Shown: positions 8,664 through 20,112, counted from the first letter of the stretch. The stretch: DNA of 23,285 nt from Deltaproteobacteria bacterium (GCA_030698575.1 JAUYMQ010000407.1:1-23285); one strand, 5' to 3'. Translations and numbers: made by a program. Notes: generated from the letters alone by a model not told the origin.

Positions 8664-9524
8664 ATGCCCAGTATCAACATGAAGGAACTTCTGGAGGCCG
8701 GGGTCCACTTCGGCCACCAGACGAAGCGCTGGAATCCGAAGATGAAGCCCTACATCTTCGGCGCCCGTGAGGGCATCTACATCGTCGACCTGCAGCAGAC
8801 GGTCGATCTCTTCAGGAAAGCCTGCCAGTTCATCACCCAGACCGTGGCCAACGGCGGCCGGGTTCTCTTCGTCGGCACCAAGAAGCAGGCCCAGGAGTCC
8901 ATCGCCGAGGCGGCCGATCGAGCCGGCATGTTCTACGTGAACAATCGCTGGCTGGGCGGAATGCTTACCAACTACCGCACGATCAAGCGCAGCATTGACC
9001 GCTTCAAGCAGCTCGAGACCATGCGCGACGACGGCACGTTCGCCAAGTTGTCCAAGAAGGAAGCCAGCTCGCTCACGCGTGACATCGCAAAGTTCCAGCG
9101 CAGTCTGGGCGGTATCAAGGGAATGGATCGCCTCCCCGATGTGCTCTTCCTGATCGATGTCAAGAAGGAGCACATCGCTGTCAAGGAGGCGAGCAGGCTC
9201 GGGATCCCGACCGTGGCGGTGGTCGATACGAATTGCGATCCGGACGACATCGACTACGTCATTCCGGGCAATGACGACGCCCTCAGGGCGATTAAGCTTT
9301 TTTGCGAGAAGATGGCCGACGCCGTTATCGAGGGGGGTGCGCTGTTCGAGGAGCGCGCCCGTGACCCCGAGGGAAAGCATAAGGCGAAGGAGTCCTTCGT
9401 CGAGAGGCCCGGGGGCATGCGCGCCTACATCTCTCCCGGCACCGAAGTGGCCGACCCCGCCGAGGAGGCTCCGGCAGCGCCGGCCGCCCCCCCGGAAGCG
9501 CCGACCCCGAACTCGACGAGTTGA
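8664..9524 (+). CDS. rpsB: 30S ribosomal protein S2
   Basis: S2 is a late-assembling protein of the small ribosomal subunit. The start [23 protein letters not shown], here residues 1-23, is diagnostic. It continues with the family segments [28 protein letters not shown] and [12 protein letters not shown], then [11 protein letters not shown]. The ribosome binding site GGAGG lies 6 bases before the ATG. The protein is 286 residues against 230-260 in most bacteria. The excess is a C-terminal tail of Ala, Pro and Glu (from about residue 255) that is probably disordered; such tails vary freely among S2 proteins. It is followed by tsf after 59 bases, the usual arrangement. Confidence 0.99.
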   Translation: MPSINMKELLEAGVHFGHQTKRWNPKMKPYIFGAREGIYIVDLQQTVDLFRKACQFITQTVANGGRVLFVGTKKQAQESIAEAADRAGMFYVNNRWLGGMLTNYRTIKRSIDRFKQLETMRDDGTFAKLSKKEASSLTRDIAKFQRSLGGIKGMDRLPDVLFLIDVKKEHIAVKEASRLGIPTVAVVDTNCDPDDIDYVIPGNDDALRAIKLFCEKMADAVIEGGALFEERARDPEGKHKAKESFVERPGGMRAYISPGTEVADPAEEAPAAPAAPPEAPTPNSTS

Positions 9525-9583
9525 GGCCGGCGCCGGATCGCCCAGATCGACGCCACAAACAGCTTTCAGACGGAGATTGAACG

Positions 9584-10976
<1,393 letters not shown>

Positions 10977-10981
10977 CATCG

Positions 10982-11007
10982 CCCGCGCGCGCAGTATCGA
11001 GCGCGGG
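10982..11007 (+). other. GC hairpin between pyrH and frr
   Basis: CCCGCGC (10982-10988) pairs with GCGCGGG (11001-11007) around a 12-base loop. It ends 11 bases before the frr ribosome binding site (GGGAG, 11018-11022). There is no T-run, so a terminator is unlikely. Confidence 0.3.
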
Positions 11008-11028
11008 GTGGGAACACGGGAGCAGGCC

Positions 11029-11604
11029 ATGACGGAACCGAATCAGAATCTTGGGGAAGTAGCAGCGCAGTCGAAGAAGAACATGGAGAAGGCGATCGCG
11101 GCCTTCAAGCATGAAATCGGGCGCGTCCGCACGGGCCGCGCGAGCCTCGCGCTGCTCGAACCTGTCCGGGTGGATTATTTCGGGACGCCCACGCCGCTCA
11201 ATCAGGTGGCCACCCTGGGGGTTCCGGAGCCGAAGCTCATCACGATTTCCCCCTGGGATTCAAAGATCATCTCGGCCATCGAGAAGGCCATTCAAAAGTC
11301 TGATCTGGGCCTCACCCCCTCGAACGACGGAAAAATTATCAGGATAGCGATCCCCGATCTTACCGAGGAGCGCCGCAAGGAACTCGTGAAGGTCGTGAAG
11401 AAGAGCGCGGAGGATTTCCGCGTCGAAGTGCGCGCTCACCGTCGCGACGCGATCCACAAGATCAAGGAGCTGGAGAAGGAGAAGCAGATCCCGGAGGACG
11501 AGAGCAGGCGGGCGCAGGATCAGGAGCAGAAGCTGACCGACGAGTACATCGCGAGGATCGACAAAATGCTCGAGGCCAAGGAGCAGGAGATTCTCCAGAT
11601 CTGA
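11029..11604 (+). CDS. frr: Ribosome recycling factor
   Basis: RRF works with EF-G to split the post-termination ribosome. The product has the family core KNMEKAIAAFKHEIGRVRTG, then RASLALLEPVRVDYFG, TPLNQVATL, ITISPWD, NDGKIIRIAIPDLTEERR and a long C-terminal helix ending in IDKMLEAKEQEILQI. Length is 191 residues (usual 180-190). I chose ATG 11029, with GGGAG 6 bases upstream. An in-frame GTG at 11008 would place the ribosome binding site inside the gene. It is followed by uppS after 59 bases. Confidence 0.98.
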   Translation: MTEPNQNLGEVAAQSKKNMEKAIAAFKHEIGRVRTGRASLALLEPVRVDYFGTPTPLNQVATLGVPEPKLITISPWDSKIISAIEKAIQKSDLGLTPSNDGKIIRIAIPDLTEERRKELVKVVKKSAEDFRVEVRAHRRDAIHKIKELEKEKQIPEDESRRAQDQEQKLTDEYIARIDKMLEAKEQEILQI

Positions 11605-11663
11605 TTCTTCCGCCCGATCCGTGGCCCCGTACCCCCCGCCTTTGCCAACCGAGAATCAGCCGG

Positions 11664-12422
11664 ATGAGCGACAAGACCCGAGCGGCGGTCCCGCAGAGCG
11701 TCGCCATAATCATGGACGGCAACGGACGCTGGGCCACGCGCCGTGGCCTGCCCCGTGTCATGGGGCACCGGCGAGGCGTCGAAGCTGTGCGTCAGGTGGT
11801 GCGTGCGGCGGACGAGATGGGAGTCAAACGGCTGACGCTCTACGCCTTCTCACAGGAGAACTGGAGCCGGCCGAAGGCCGAGGTGAGCGAGCTGATGGTC
11901 CTGCTCAAGCGGTACATCCGCTCGGAGCTCGATGAATTGATGAGCAATCGCGTCCAGGTGAAGGCCATCGGAAGGCTTCATGAGCTGCGCCCCGACATTC
12001 AGGAGCTGTTCAACGACGCCATCCTGAAGACCCGGAACAACGACGGGCTGAAGTTGACCTTCGCGCTGTCTTACGGCGGCAGGCAGGAGATTGTCGACGC
12101 CGCCCGGGCGGCGGCCCGCGAGGTGGCCGAGGGCAGGCTCGCGCTCGAGGCGATCGACGAGAAGAGTTTTGCCAGCTACCTCTCGACCGGTGACGCGCCG
12201 GACCCCGATCTTCTCATCAGAACAGGCGGCGAACAACGGGTTTCCAACTTCCTGCTCTGGCAAATCGCTTATACCGAGATCTATGTCACCGACACGCTGT
12301 GGCCGGACTTCGATGGCGCGGCGCTCGAACGCGCCCTGCAGGACTACGCGTCGCGCGAGCGGCGATTCGGATTGACCAGCGAGCAGACGGGCAGGAGGGC
12401 GCGCAGCCAGGCGGACAGATGA
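11664..12422 (+). CDS. uppS: Isoprenyl transferase (di-trans,poly-cis-undecaprenyl diphosphate synthase)
   Basis: This cis-prenyltransferase extends farnesyl diphosphate with isopentenyl diphosphate to make the C55 lipid carrier for peptidoglycan and other envelope polymers. The diagnostic IIMDGNGRWA motif (15-24, catalytic D18) is present. It is followed by RGLPRVMGHRRGVE, YAFSQENWSRP, ALSYGGRQEIVDA and the C-terminal DLLIRTGGEQRVSNFLLWQ segment, which holds the diphosphate-binding arginines. The 252-residue length is normal. No good ribosome binding site is seen before the ATG, so it may depend on frr translation upstream. Its stop overlaps the dxr start in an ATGA, so cdsA, which usually lies between the two, is absent. 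Confidence 0.97.
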   Translation: MSDKTRAAVPQSVAIIMDGNGRWATRRGLPRVMGHRRGVEAVRQVVRAADEMGVKRLTLYAFSQENWSRPKAEVSELMVLLKRYIRSELDELMSNRVQVKAIGRLHELRPDIQELFNDAILKTRNNDGLKLTFALSYGGRQEIVDAARAAAREVAEGRLALEAIDEKSFASYLSTGDAPDPDLLIRTGGEQRVSNFLLWQIAYTEIYVTDTLWPDFDGAALERALQDYASRERRFGLTSEQTGRRARSQADR

Positions 12423-13585
12423 AACGTCTTGCCATCCTTGGATCGACAGGATCGATCGGCGTCAACACGCTCCGGATCGTGGAGAGCTTCCCGGATCGGT
12501 TCGAGGTGATCGCACTGGCCGCCGGGCGCAACGCCGATCTTCTCGCCGAGCAGGTGATTCGTTTCAAGCCGCGCGTGGTGAGCGTGCTCGACGACGAGGT
12601 CGCGGGAAAGCTTGCCGAAAAACTCGGGGGGACGAAGGTCGAGATCCTGAAGGGCGAGGCGGGAGTGGTCAGGGTCGCGACCGGCGACCGCCCGGACCTG
12701 GTGGTCTCGGCCCTTGTTGGCGCGAGCGGGCTCGTGCCCACGCTGGCTGCCGTGCGGGCGGGGAGCGACGTCGCGCTGGCGAACAAGGAAGTGCTCGTCA
12801 TGGCGGGCGAACTGGTCATGGCGGAGGCGCGGCGGGTTGGGGTGCGCATCCTGCCGGTCGACAGCGAGCACGCGGCGATCCACCAGTGCCTGGCCGGCCA
12901 CCGGCGGGCGGATGTGCGGCGGGTCACCCTGACCGCCTCGGGAGGCCCCTTCCGGACGACTCCGCGGGAGAAGCTGGCGGGAATGCAGCCGTCCGAGGCG
13001 CTCAAGCACCCGAACTGGGAGATGGGGCCGAAGATAACGATCGACAGCGCGTCGCTGATGAACAAGGGTCTGGAGATGATCGAGGCGCGATGGCTCTTCG
13101 ATCTGGACCCTGGGGTGATTGACGTTGTCATCCACCCGCAGAGCATCGTGCACTCGCTGGTGGAGTACATTGACGGATCGGTCATCGCCCAGCTAGGCGT
13201 CCCGGACATGCGAGGGCCAATCTCCTACGCCCTCGGCCTCCCCGAGCGGCTGCCGCTTTCGATGGAGCGCCTGGATCTCGTAGAGCTCGGGTCGCTCACC
13301 TTTGAGGCGCCGGATCACGCGAAGTTCCCGAACCTCGGCCTGGCGCTGCGCGCGCTGAAAGACGGCGGCACAATGCCAGCGGTGCTGAATGCCGCCAACG
13401 AGGAGGGCGTGGCCGCATTTCTGGATGGCCGGATCAGGTTCACGGGGATCACGGAGAGCATCGCGAGGACCATGGAAGCCCATGTCCCCCGCCCGATATT
13501 GACCCTGAAAGACGCCCTTGCAGCCGACGCCTGGGCGCGGCAACATGCCGTGAAGATTATCGGCGGGTTGCCGATACCGAACTAG
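12419..13585 (+). CDS. dxr: 1-deoxy-D-xylulose-5-phosphate reductoisomerase
   Basis: Dxr converts DXP to 2-C-methyl-D-erythritol 4-phosphate with NADPH, the committed step of the MEP isoprenoid pathway that feeds UppS. The NADPH-binding loop GSTGSIG (8-14), ANKEVLVMAG (121-130) and the metal site PVDSEH (D148, E150) are visible. LTASGGPF, the HPNWEMGPKITIDSASLMNK segment and the C-terminal AVLNAANEEGVAAFL also fit. The start is the ATG at 12419, which overlaps the uppS stop by 4 bases and implies translational coupling. The 388-residue length is normal. Upstream in-frame codons back to 12299 lie inside uppS and are not part of the gene. Confidence 0.98.
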   Translation: MKRLAILGSTGSIGVNTLRIVESFPDRFEVIALAAGRNADLLAEQVIRFKPRVVSVLDDEVAGKLAEKLGGTKVEILKGEAGVVRVATGDRPDLVVSALVGASGLVPTLAAVRAGSDVALANKEVLVMAGELVMAEARRVGVRILPVDSEHAAIHQCLAGHRRADVRRVTLTASGGPFRTTPREKLAGMQPSEALKHPNWEMGPKITIDSASLMNKGLEMIEARWLFDLDPGVIDVVIHPQSIVHSLVEYIDGSVIAQLGVPDMRGPISYALGLPERLPLSMERLDLVELGSLTFEAPDHAKFPNLGLALRALKDGGTMPAVLNAANEEGVAAFLDGRIRFTGITESIARTMEAHVPRPILTLKDALAADAWARQHAVKIIGGLPIPN

Positions 13586-13602
13586 CGGCTCCGTCACCCC
13601 AA

Positions 13603-13620
13603 CGTATCACCCGTATCACC
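13603..13620. repeat. Tandem 9-base repeat before rseP
   Basis: The 9-mer cgtatcacc occurs twice back to back (13603-13611 and 13612-13620) in the 57-base gap between dxr and rseP, just before the rseP ribosome binding site. It could be slippage or a protein-binding site; function unknown. Confidence 0.7.
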
Positions 13621-13642
13621 GCCACAGAGCGAGAGGTGAGCA

Positions 13643-15340
13643 GTGGAATCATTCGTCGAAACGGCCCTCGGCTTCATCTGGAGCATCTTCCCGTTGATCA
13701 TCATGCTCGGCGTGCTCGTGTTCGTGCACGAGCTGGGCCACTTTGCGTTCGCCAAGTGGTTGGGCGTGAAGGTGATGAAGTTCTCCATCGGCTTCGGGCC
13801 CCGCATCGTCGGCTGGACTCGCGGCGAGACGGAGTACGTCCTCTCCTGGATTCCGCTTGGAGGCTACGTCAAGATGCTCGGCGAGAATCCCGGCGAGGAG
13901 ATCGTGCCCGAGGATCAGGGTCGCACACTCTCGACGCGCCCCTTTCTGCAGAAGGCCCTCATCGTCTTCGCCGGGCCGGGAATGAACCTGGCACTCCCCG
14001 TTCTGCTCTTCATGGCCCTCTATTTCACCGGCTACCCCGATGTCACCACCTACGTGGGCTCGGTCGAGCGGGACTCGGTGGCCGCAGAGGCCGGGATCGC
14101 TCCGGGCGAACGGATCGTCGCCATCGACGGAACGCCAGTCACCTGGTGGGAGGACCTTTCCGAGGCGTTGCTCGCGTCGGTCGGGAAGCCGCTGCGTCTC
14201 GAGATCGAGGGGGCAGACGGACGGCGCGAGGTGACCGTTGTCCCCAAGTCCGAAACCGTCAAGACCCTGCTCGGCGACGAAGGGGAGATTGGCGCCATCG
14301 GCATAACTCCCCTGTATGAAGCCGCCACCGCGGCGGTGAGCCGCACCGACTCGCCGGCCTACGAGGCGGGGCTGCGGATGAGCGATCAGATCAAGGCCGT
14401 GGACGGCCGTCCGCTCACCCATCATCCGATGCTCGGGGCGAGCCTGCAGAAGGCGCGCGGTCCGATCAGCATAGCCGTCGAACGCGACGGCAAACCGATG
14501 GATTTCACCCTTCCGGCGCTGGGCACGCCGGAGGAACTGGACGGTCTTGAGAGCGCAGCGCTCATGGAGCGGGCCGGGTTCGAGGACCCGCAGCTCTTCA
14601 TACGGAACGTCGAGCGGCACTCACCCGCCGAGGAGGCCGGGCTTCTAGAGGGCGACCGCCTCGTCAGTATTGACGGAGAAGCGCTCGAGAACTGGGAGGC
14701 TTTTACCGAGAGGGTTATCGAGAGCAACGGGAAGTCTCTGGCTGTCACGGTGCGCCGCGCGGGCGTTGATATGACGGTAACCGTCGCGCCGGGCCTTCGC
14801 TTCAACCGTGACCCGCTGGCCAAGGAGAGCAAGACATACTACGTGGGCGTTGCCAGCCTGGCCCGTTACGTCCCGGGAAAAGTCGAGCCGCGCGTGGTCC
14901 GGAATCCGATCGAATCCCTGGCGCAGAGCGTCGAGGAAACCTGGCGGATGTGCGACCTGGTGGTCGTCGGCATGTGGAAGCTCCTGACGGGCGCCGTTCG
15001 CCTCGACAACATCGGAGGCCCCATCCAGATTGGCGTCGTCGCGGCCAAGGCCGCGGACGAGGGGCTCGTCACGTTCGTGCGCATGATGGCGTTCATCTCG
15101 ATCAACCTGGGAATCCTCAACCTTCTCCCCATCCCCATCCTCGACGGGGGTCATTTGCTCTTCTTCGCGATCGAGGGGCTCAAGCGAGGTCCCATCAGCC
15201 TGCGCAAGAAGGAACTGGCGCAGCAGGTCGGGCTCACGATGCTGATACTCCTCATCGGGGTGGCCTTCTACAATGACATCGCCCGATCCTGGAACCAGAT
15301 CGTCGGCTTCCTGAAAGACGTCGGGACGGGGCTGATGTGA
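13643..15340 (+). CDS. rseP: RseP-type site-2 zinc metalloprotease with three PDZ domains
   Basis: Site-2 proteases cut transmembrane segments inside the membrane; RseP releases sigma-E-type factors by cleaving anti-sigma factors and also clears signal-peptide remnants. The zinc motif HELGH (29-33) lies in the first membrane helix. The second site NLLPIPILDGGH (493-504, D501) lies in a C-terminal helix, and a final membrane segment spans about 530-545. Between them three PDZ-like units repeat the pattern VxxxSPAxxAGL...GDxIxxIDG: about 136-203, 222-292 and 318-383. E. coli RseP has two PDZ domains in 450 residues; this protein has 565, about one PDZ more. The start is GTG 13643, with AGGTGA just upstream. 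The order dxr-rseP is conventional, and it overlaps tsaB by 4 bases. The substrate is not visible in the window. Confidence 0.95.
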   Translation: MESFVETALGFIWSIFPLIIMLGVLVFVHELGHFAFAKWLGVKVMKFSIGFGPRIVGWTRGETEYVLSWIPLGGYVKMLGENPGEEIVPEDQGRTLSTRPFLQKALIVFAGPGMNLALPVLLFMALYFTGYPDVTTYVGSVERDSVAAEAGIAPGERIVAIDGTPVTWWEDLSEALLASVGKPLRLEIEGADGRREVTVVPKSETVKTLLGDEGEIGAIGITPLYEAATAAVSRTDSPAYEAGLRMSDQIKAVDGRPLTHHPMLGASLQKARGPISIAVERDGKPMDFTLPALGTPEELDGLESAALMERAGFEDPQLFIRNVERHSPAEEAGLLEGDRLVSIDGEALENWEAFTERVIESNGKSLAVTVRRAGVDMTVTVAPGLRFNRDPLAKESKTYYVGVASLARYVPGKVEPRVVRNPIESLAQSVEETWRMCDLVVVGMWKLLTGAVRLDNIGGPIQIGVVAAKAADEGLVTFVRMMAFISINLGILNLLPIPILDGGHLLFFAIEGLKRGPISLRKKELAQQVGLTMLILLIGVAFYNDIARSWNQIVGFLKDVGTGLM

Positions 15341-16107
15341 CCGCCGCGCCCCGGCGTCGTCCCGGCGAGTCGCCTGGCGCACTGCCCGGGGATCTCGTCC
15401 TGGCGGTAGAGACTTCCACGAAGAGCGGCTCGGTGGCGATTGTTTCCAACGAGGGCCTCCGCGTCGAGATCATGCACGGCCTCGAGGCGACCCACAGCGA
15501 TCACATCCTTGGCGCCGTCGATCAGGCGCTGCGCGACACCTCCATCAGCTTCGCCGATCTCACCGGGCTCGCGGTCTCCGCGGGTCCGGGCTCGTTCACG
15601 GGCCTGCGCATCGGGCTTGCCACGGTCAAGGGGCTCGCCGAAGCGCACCCGCTCCCGATTGTCGCCGTCTCGACCCTCGAAGCTCTCGCCATGAACGCCC
15701 CGGCGGGGCGGACGCCTGTCTGCCCGACGCTCGATGCGCGCAAGGGGGAGGTGTACGGCGCGCTCTTTGCGTGGGACGGGGAAGCCGGAGACTGGCGAGC
15801 CCTTGTGCCCGAGGGCGCCTATGCGCCCGAGTCGTTTGCACGCCGCGTGGCCGGCGCCACCGAAGAGGCGCTTTTCCTGGGGGACGGGGCCCAGGTTTAT
15901 GCGGACATCTTCGCGAAGGTCCTCGGAAAGGGCGCCCGCTTTGCAGCCGGCCCCGCGCACCAGCCCCGGGCAGCCTGGGTGGGCTGGCTGGGGATTGCGC
16001 GCCTCCAGGCGGGGCTCACGGAAGACCCTGTTTCTCTCGTCCCCCGCTATCTTCGCGCGAGCGAGGCCGAGCTGGCCTGGGCCCTCCGGGAGGGGGGGCG
16101 CGGGTGA
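15337..16107 (+). CDS. tsaB: tRNA threonylcarbamoyladenosine biosynthesis protein TsaB
   Basis: TsaB is the inactive ASKHA-fold partner of TsaD. With TsaE it forms the complex that makes t6A at position 37 of ANN-decoding tRNAs. It has the N-terminal strand LVLAVETSTKSGSVAIV and the family signature SAGPGSFTGLRIG (81-93). THSDHIL and the PTLDARKGEVYGALF segment follow. Length is 256 residues, with about 18 extra N-terminal residues compared with most TsaB proteins. The GTG start at 15337 overlaps the rseP stop (GTGA), so the two are probably coupled. There is no TsaD-type metal site, which excludes TsaD. It is the last gene before the promoter and hairpin region at 16167. Confidence 0.94.
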   Translation: MTAAPRRRPGESPGALPGDLVLAVETSTKSGSVAIVSNEGLRVEIMHGLEATHSDHILGAVDQALRDTSISFADLTGLAVSAGPGSFTGLRIGLATVKGLAEAHPLPIVAVSTLEALAMNAPAGRTPVCPTLDARKGEVYGALFAWDGEAGDWRALVPEGAYAPESFARRVAGATEEALFLGDGAQVYADIFAKVLGKGARFAAGPAHQPRAAWVGWLGIARLQAGLTEDPVSLVPRYLRASEAELAWALREGGRG

Positions 16108-16166
16108 ATCCGGGGGAAGTCGGGCAATGAGCAGTGAAGGAGGGGCCCTGGAAACCCAGAACCGCG

Positions 16167-16195
16167 TTGACAGGAATCGGACCTTTCCCTAGAAT
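16167..16195 (+). promoter_or_regulatory. Near-consensus sigma70-type promoter
   Basis: TTGACA (16167-16172), exactly 17 bases, then TAGAAT (16190-16195): all six -35 and five of six -10 positions match. It is the best promoter I can see in the window. The expected transcript start is about 16202, and terminator-like hairpins follow within about 40 bases, then the DUF465 gene at 16342. Confidence 0.8.
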
Positions 16196-16220
16196 GACGC
16201 GTACATAGACCATTTCTGGG

Positions 16221-16238
16221 AGCCCGCCCCGCCGGGCT
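16221..16238 (+). other. First hairpin downstream of the strong promoter
   Basis: AGCCCG (16221-16226) pairs with CGGGCT (16233-16238) around a 6-base loop ccccgc. It begins about 20 bases after the predicted transcript start and 5 bases before the first terminator-like hairpin. Confidence 0.45.
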
Positions 16239-16242
16239 TGAG

Positions 16243-16265
16243 AAGAGGGGGAAAGTCCCCCTTTT
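16243..16265 (+). terminator. First terminator-like hairpin (possible attenuator)
   Basis: A 10-pair stem, 16243-16252 with 16256-16265, including five G-C pairs in a row and one G-T, closes on a 3-base loop (AAG). Its 3' arm ends in TTTT, so the inner six pairs (GGGGGA/TCCCCC) followed by TTTT fit an intrinsic terminator. It could end the rseP-tsaB transcript, or terminate or attenuate RNA from the promoter at 16167. Confidence 0.6.
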
Positions 16266-16290
16266 CCATCCCTGTCCGGAAGAGAAGTAG

Positions 16291-16312
16291 AAGAGGGACC
16301 GACCCTCTTTTC
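16291..16312 (+). terminator. Second terminator-like hairpin (possible attenuator)
   Basis: AAGAGGG (16291-16297) pairs perfectly with CCCTCTT (16303-16309) around the loop ACCGA, with a short T-run 16308-16311. Its arms resemble those of the hairpin at 16243, so the 3' arm of the first can pair with the 5' arm of the second. It ends 30 bases before the DUF465 start codon. Confidence 0.5.
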
Positions 16313-16341
16313 TCACCAGCAGTTGCGTTCAGGGAGGGCGC

Positions 16342-16560
16342 ATGGATCAACAGGACTTGGCGTTGATAAGCAAGGTCAGCAAGCAGGACGAATCCCTGCA
16401 AAGACTCTGGGAGGAGCACCAGAAGTACGAACACGAACTCGATGAGCTCAACCACCGGGAGTACCTGACGCCCGAGGAGACGGTTGAGAGGAAACGCCTC
16501 CAGAAGTGCAAACTGGCGGGCAAGGACAAGATCGAAACCATACTCCGCCAGTACCGATAA
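16342..16560 (+). CDS. Small DUF465 / YdcH-like coiled-coil protein
   Basis: A 72-residue, highly charged, all-helical protein of unknown function. The pattern LWEEHQKYEHELDEL, then YLTPEETVERKRLQK, then LAGKDKIETILRQYR matches the DUF465 (YdcH) family: two helices joined by a LTPEE turn. It has no signal peptide or membrane segment, so it is probably cytoplasmic. GGGAGG (16332-16337) precedes the ATG at a slightly short 4 bases. It stands alone between tsaB and the ilvB leader, behind the strong promoter and the two terminator-like hairpins. Its biochemical role is not established, and nothing here reveals one beyond the elaborate leader. Confidence 0.85.
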   Translation: MDQQDLALISKVSKQDESLQRLWEEHQKYEHELDELNHREYLTPEETVERKRLQKCKLAGKDKIETILRQYR

Positions 16561-16857
16561 ATAGTCCGGCCAAGGACTCATTCCCCGGCCCACCGTTCCC
16601 GGGTGGCGAAATGCCACCGCCGGGGGAATTTACCCTGGCGCTTGGAATACCGATAACTCTCCGTGAACCGGCCGCCCGCACGCTGGGGGGCAGATACACA
16701 GAGGAGGGGTTCAAGAACCCGAGACAGGGGAAAGTCTGTAACCGTCTAGCGATCCCACGCGGGCACTGGCCCCGGGGGACCGGCGGTGTGGCCCACAAGG
16801 CCGCGCGCGTCGACCACCGGAAGGAGCCCGGCACAGGATCAGGAAGGATGGCACCCC
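16561..16857 (+). promoter_or_regulatory. Structured non-coding leader upstream of ilvB
   Basis: The 297-base gap has several helices. ATTCCCC (16580-16586) pairs with GGGGAAT (16623-16629), continued by GGC/GCC past a single bulged G. Inside is the perfect hairpin GGTGGC-gaaat-GCCACC (16602-16618). CCACC (16590-16594) could instead pair with GGTGG (16602-16606), giving two exclusive forms. Further on are GGGTT-caag-AACCC (16707-16720), enclosed by ACAGA (16698-16702) and TCTGT (16735-16739), and CGCT/AGCG (16681-16684/16748-16751). I do not recognise a riboswitch class. No T-run terminator and no short leader peptide with a stop are seen. Control of ilvB expression is inferred from position only. 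Confidence 0.45.
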
Positions 16858-18552
<1,695 letters not shown>

Positions 18553-18582
18553 GGGCGGCCGGACCCCCCAAGAGAGGCTGGT

Positions 18583-19059
18583 ATGCGACGAACCATATCC
18601 GTCCTCGTGGAGAACGAGGCGGGCGTTCTTTCGCGAATTGCGAACCTTTTCAGCGCCCGGGGCTACAACATCGACTCTCTCAGCGTGGCGGAGACGCTCG
18701 ACGCGAGCGTTTCCTGCATGACCATCGTCACGCATGGGAACGATCAGATCATCGAACAGATCACGAAGCAGCTTCACAAGCTGATCAACGTGATCAAGGT
18801 GACCGATCTGACCGAGGGGGATCACATCGAACGGGAGATGGTGCTCATCAAAGTGACCACAGAGCCCGCGACCCGTGCTGAAGCGCTGCGCGTCGCCGAC
18901 ATCTTCCGCGCGAAGGTCGTGGACGTCACCCCGAAGTCCTTCACAGTCGAGGTGACCGGCGGCGACAAGAAGATCGACGGGATCATCGCGCTCCTGCGTC
19001 CGCTTGGCATCAAGGAGATCGTGCGCACGGGACGCATTGCAATCGGCCGGGGAAACTGA
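18583..19059 (+). CDS. ilvN: Acetolactate synthase small (regulatory) subunit
   Basis: The small subunit activates AHAS and gives feedback inhibition by valine. It has an N-terminal ACT domain (TISVLVENEAGVLSRIANLF, then ARGYNIDSLSV, residues about 4-75) and the C-terminal regulatory domain (REMVLIKV, RVADIFRAKVVDV, LLRPLGIKEIVRTGRIAI). The 158-residue length is typical of the short IlvN/IlvH form. GAGAGG (18572-18577) precedes the ATG by 5 bases. It lies between ilvB and ilvC, 30 bases from each. The symbol ilvH is also used for such proteins. Confidence 0.97.
   Translation: MRRTISVLVENEAGVLSRIANLFSARGYNIDSLSVAETLDASVSCMTIVTHGNDQIIEQITKQLHKLINVIKVTDLTEGDHIEREMVLIKVTTEPATRAEALRVADIFRAKVVDVTPKSFTVEVTGGDKKIDGIIALLRPLGIKEIVRTGRIAIGRGN

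Positions 19060-20112
<1,053 letters not shown>

Noticed and set aside
16127-16192. 21-codon frame after tsaB (MSSEGGALETQNRVDRNRTFP)
   Set aside because: No ribosome binding site at proper spacing, and it runs through the strong promoter; probably chance.
16202-16341. Possible tRNA or other stable RNA gene after the strong promoter
   Set aside because: No acceptor, anticodon or T-arm pattern is present; only hairpins with T-runs are seen.
16681-16751. Resemblance to parts of cobalamin or other riboswitches (ggggaaag, gtctgtaac)
   Set aside because: The conserved cores of cobalamin, SAM, TPP, FMN, glycine and lysine riboswitches could not be matched in order; isolated short matches are not enough.
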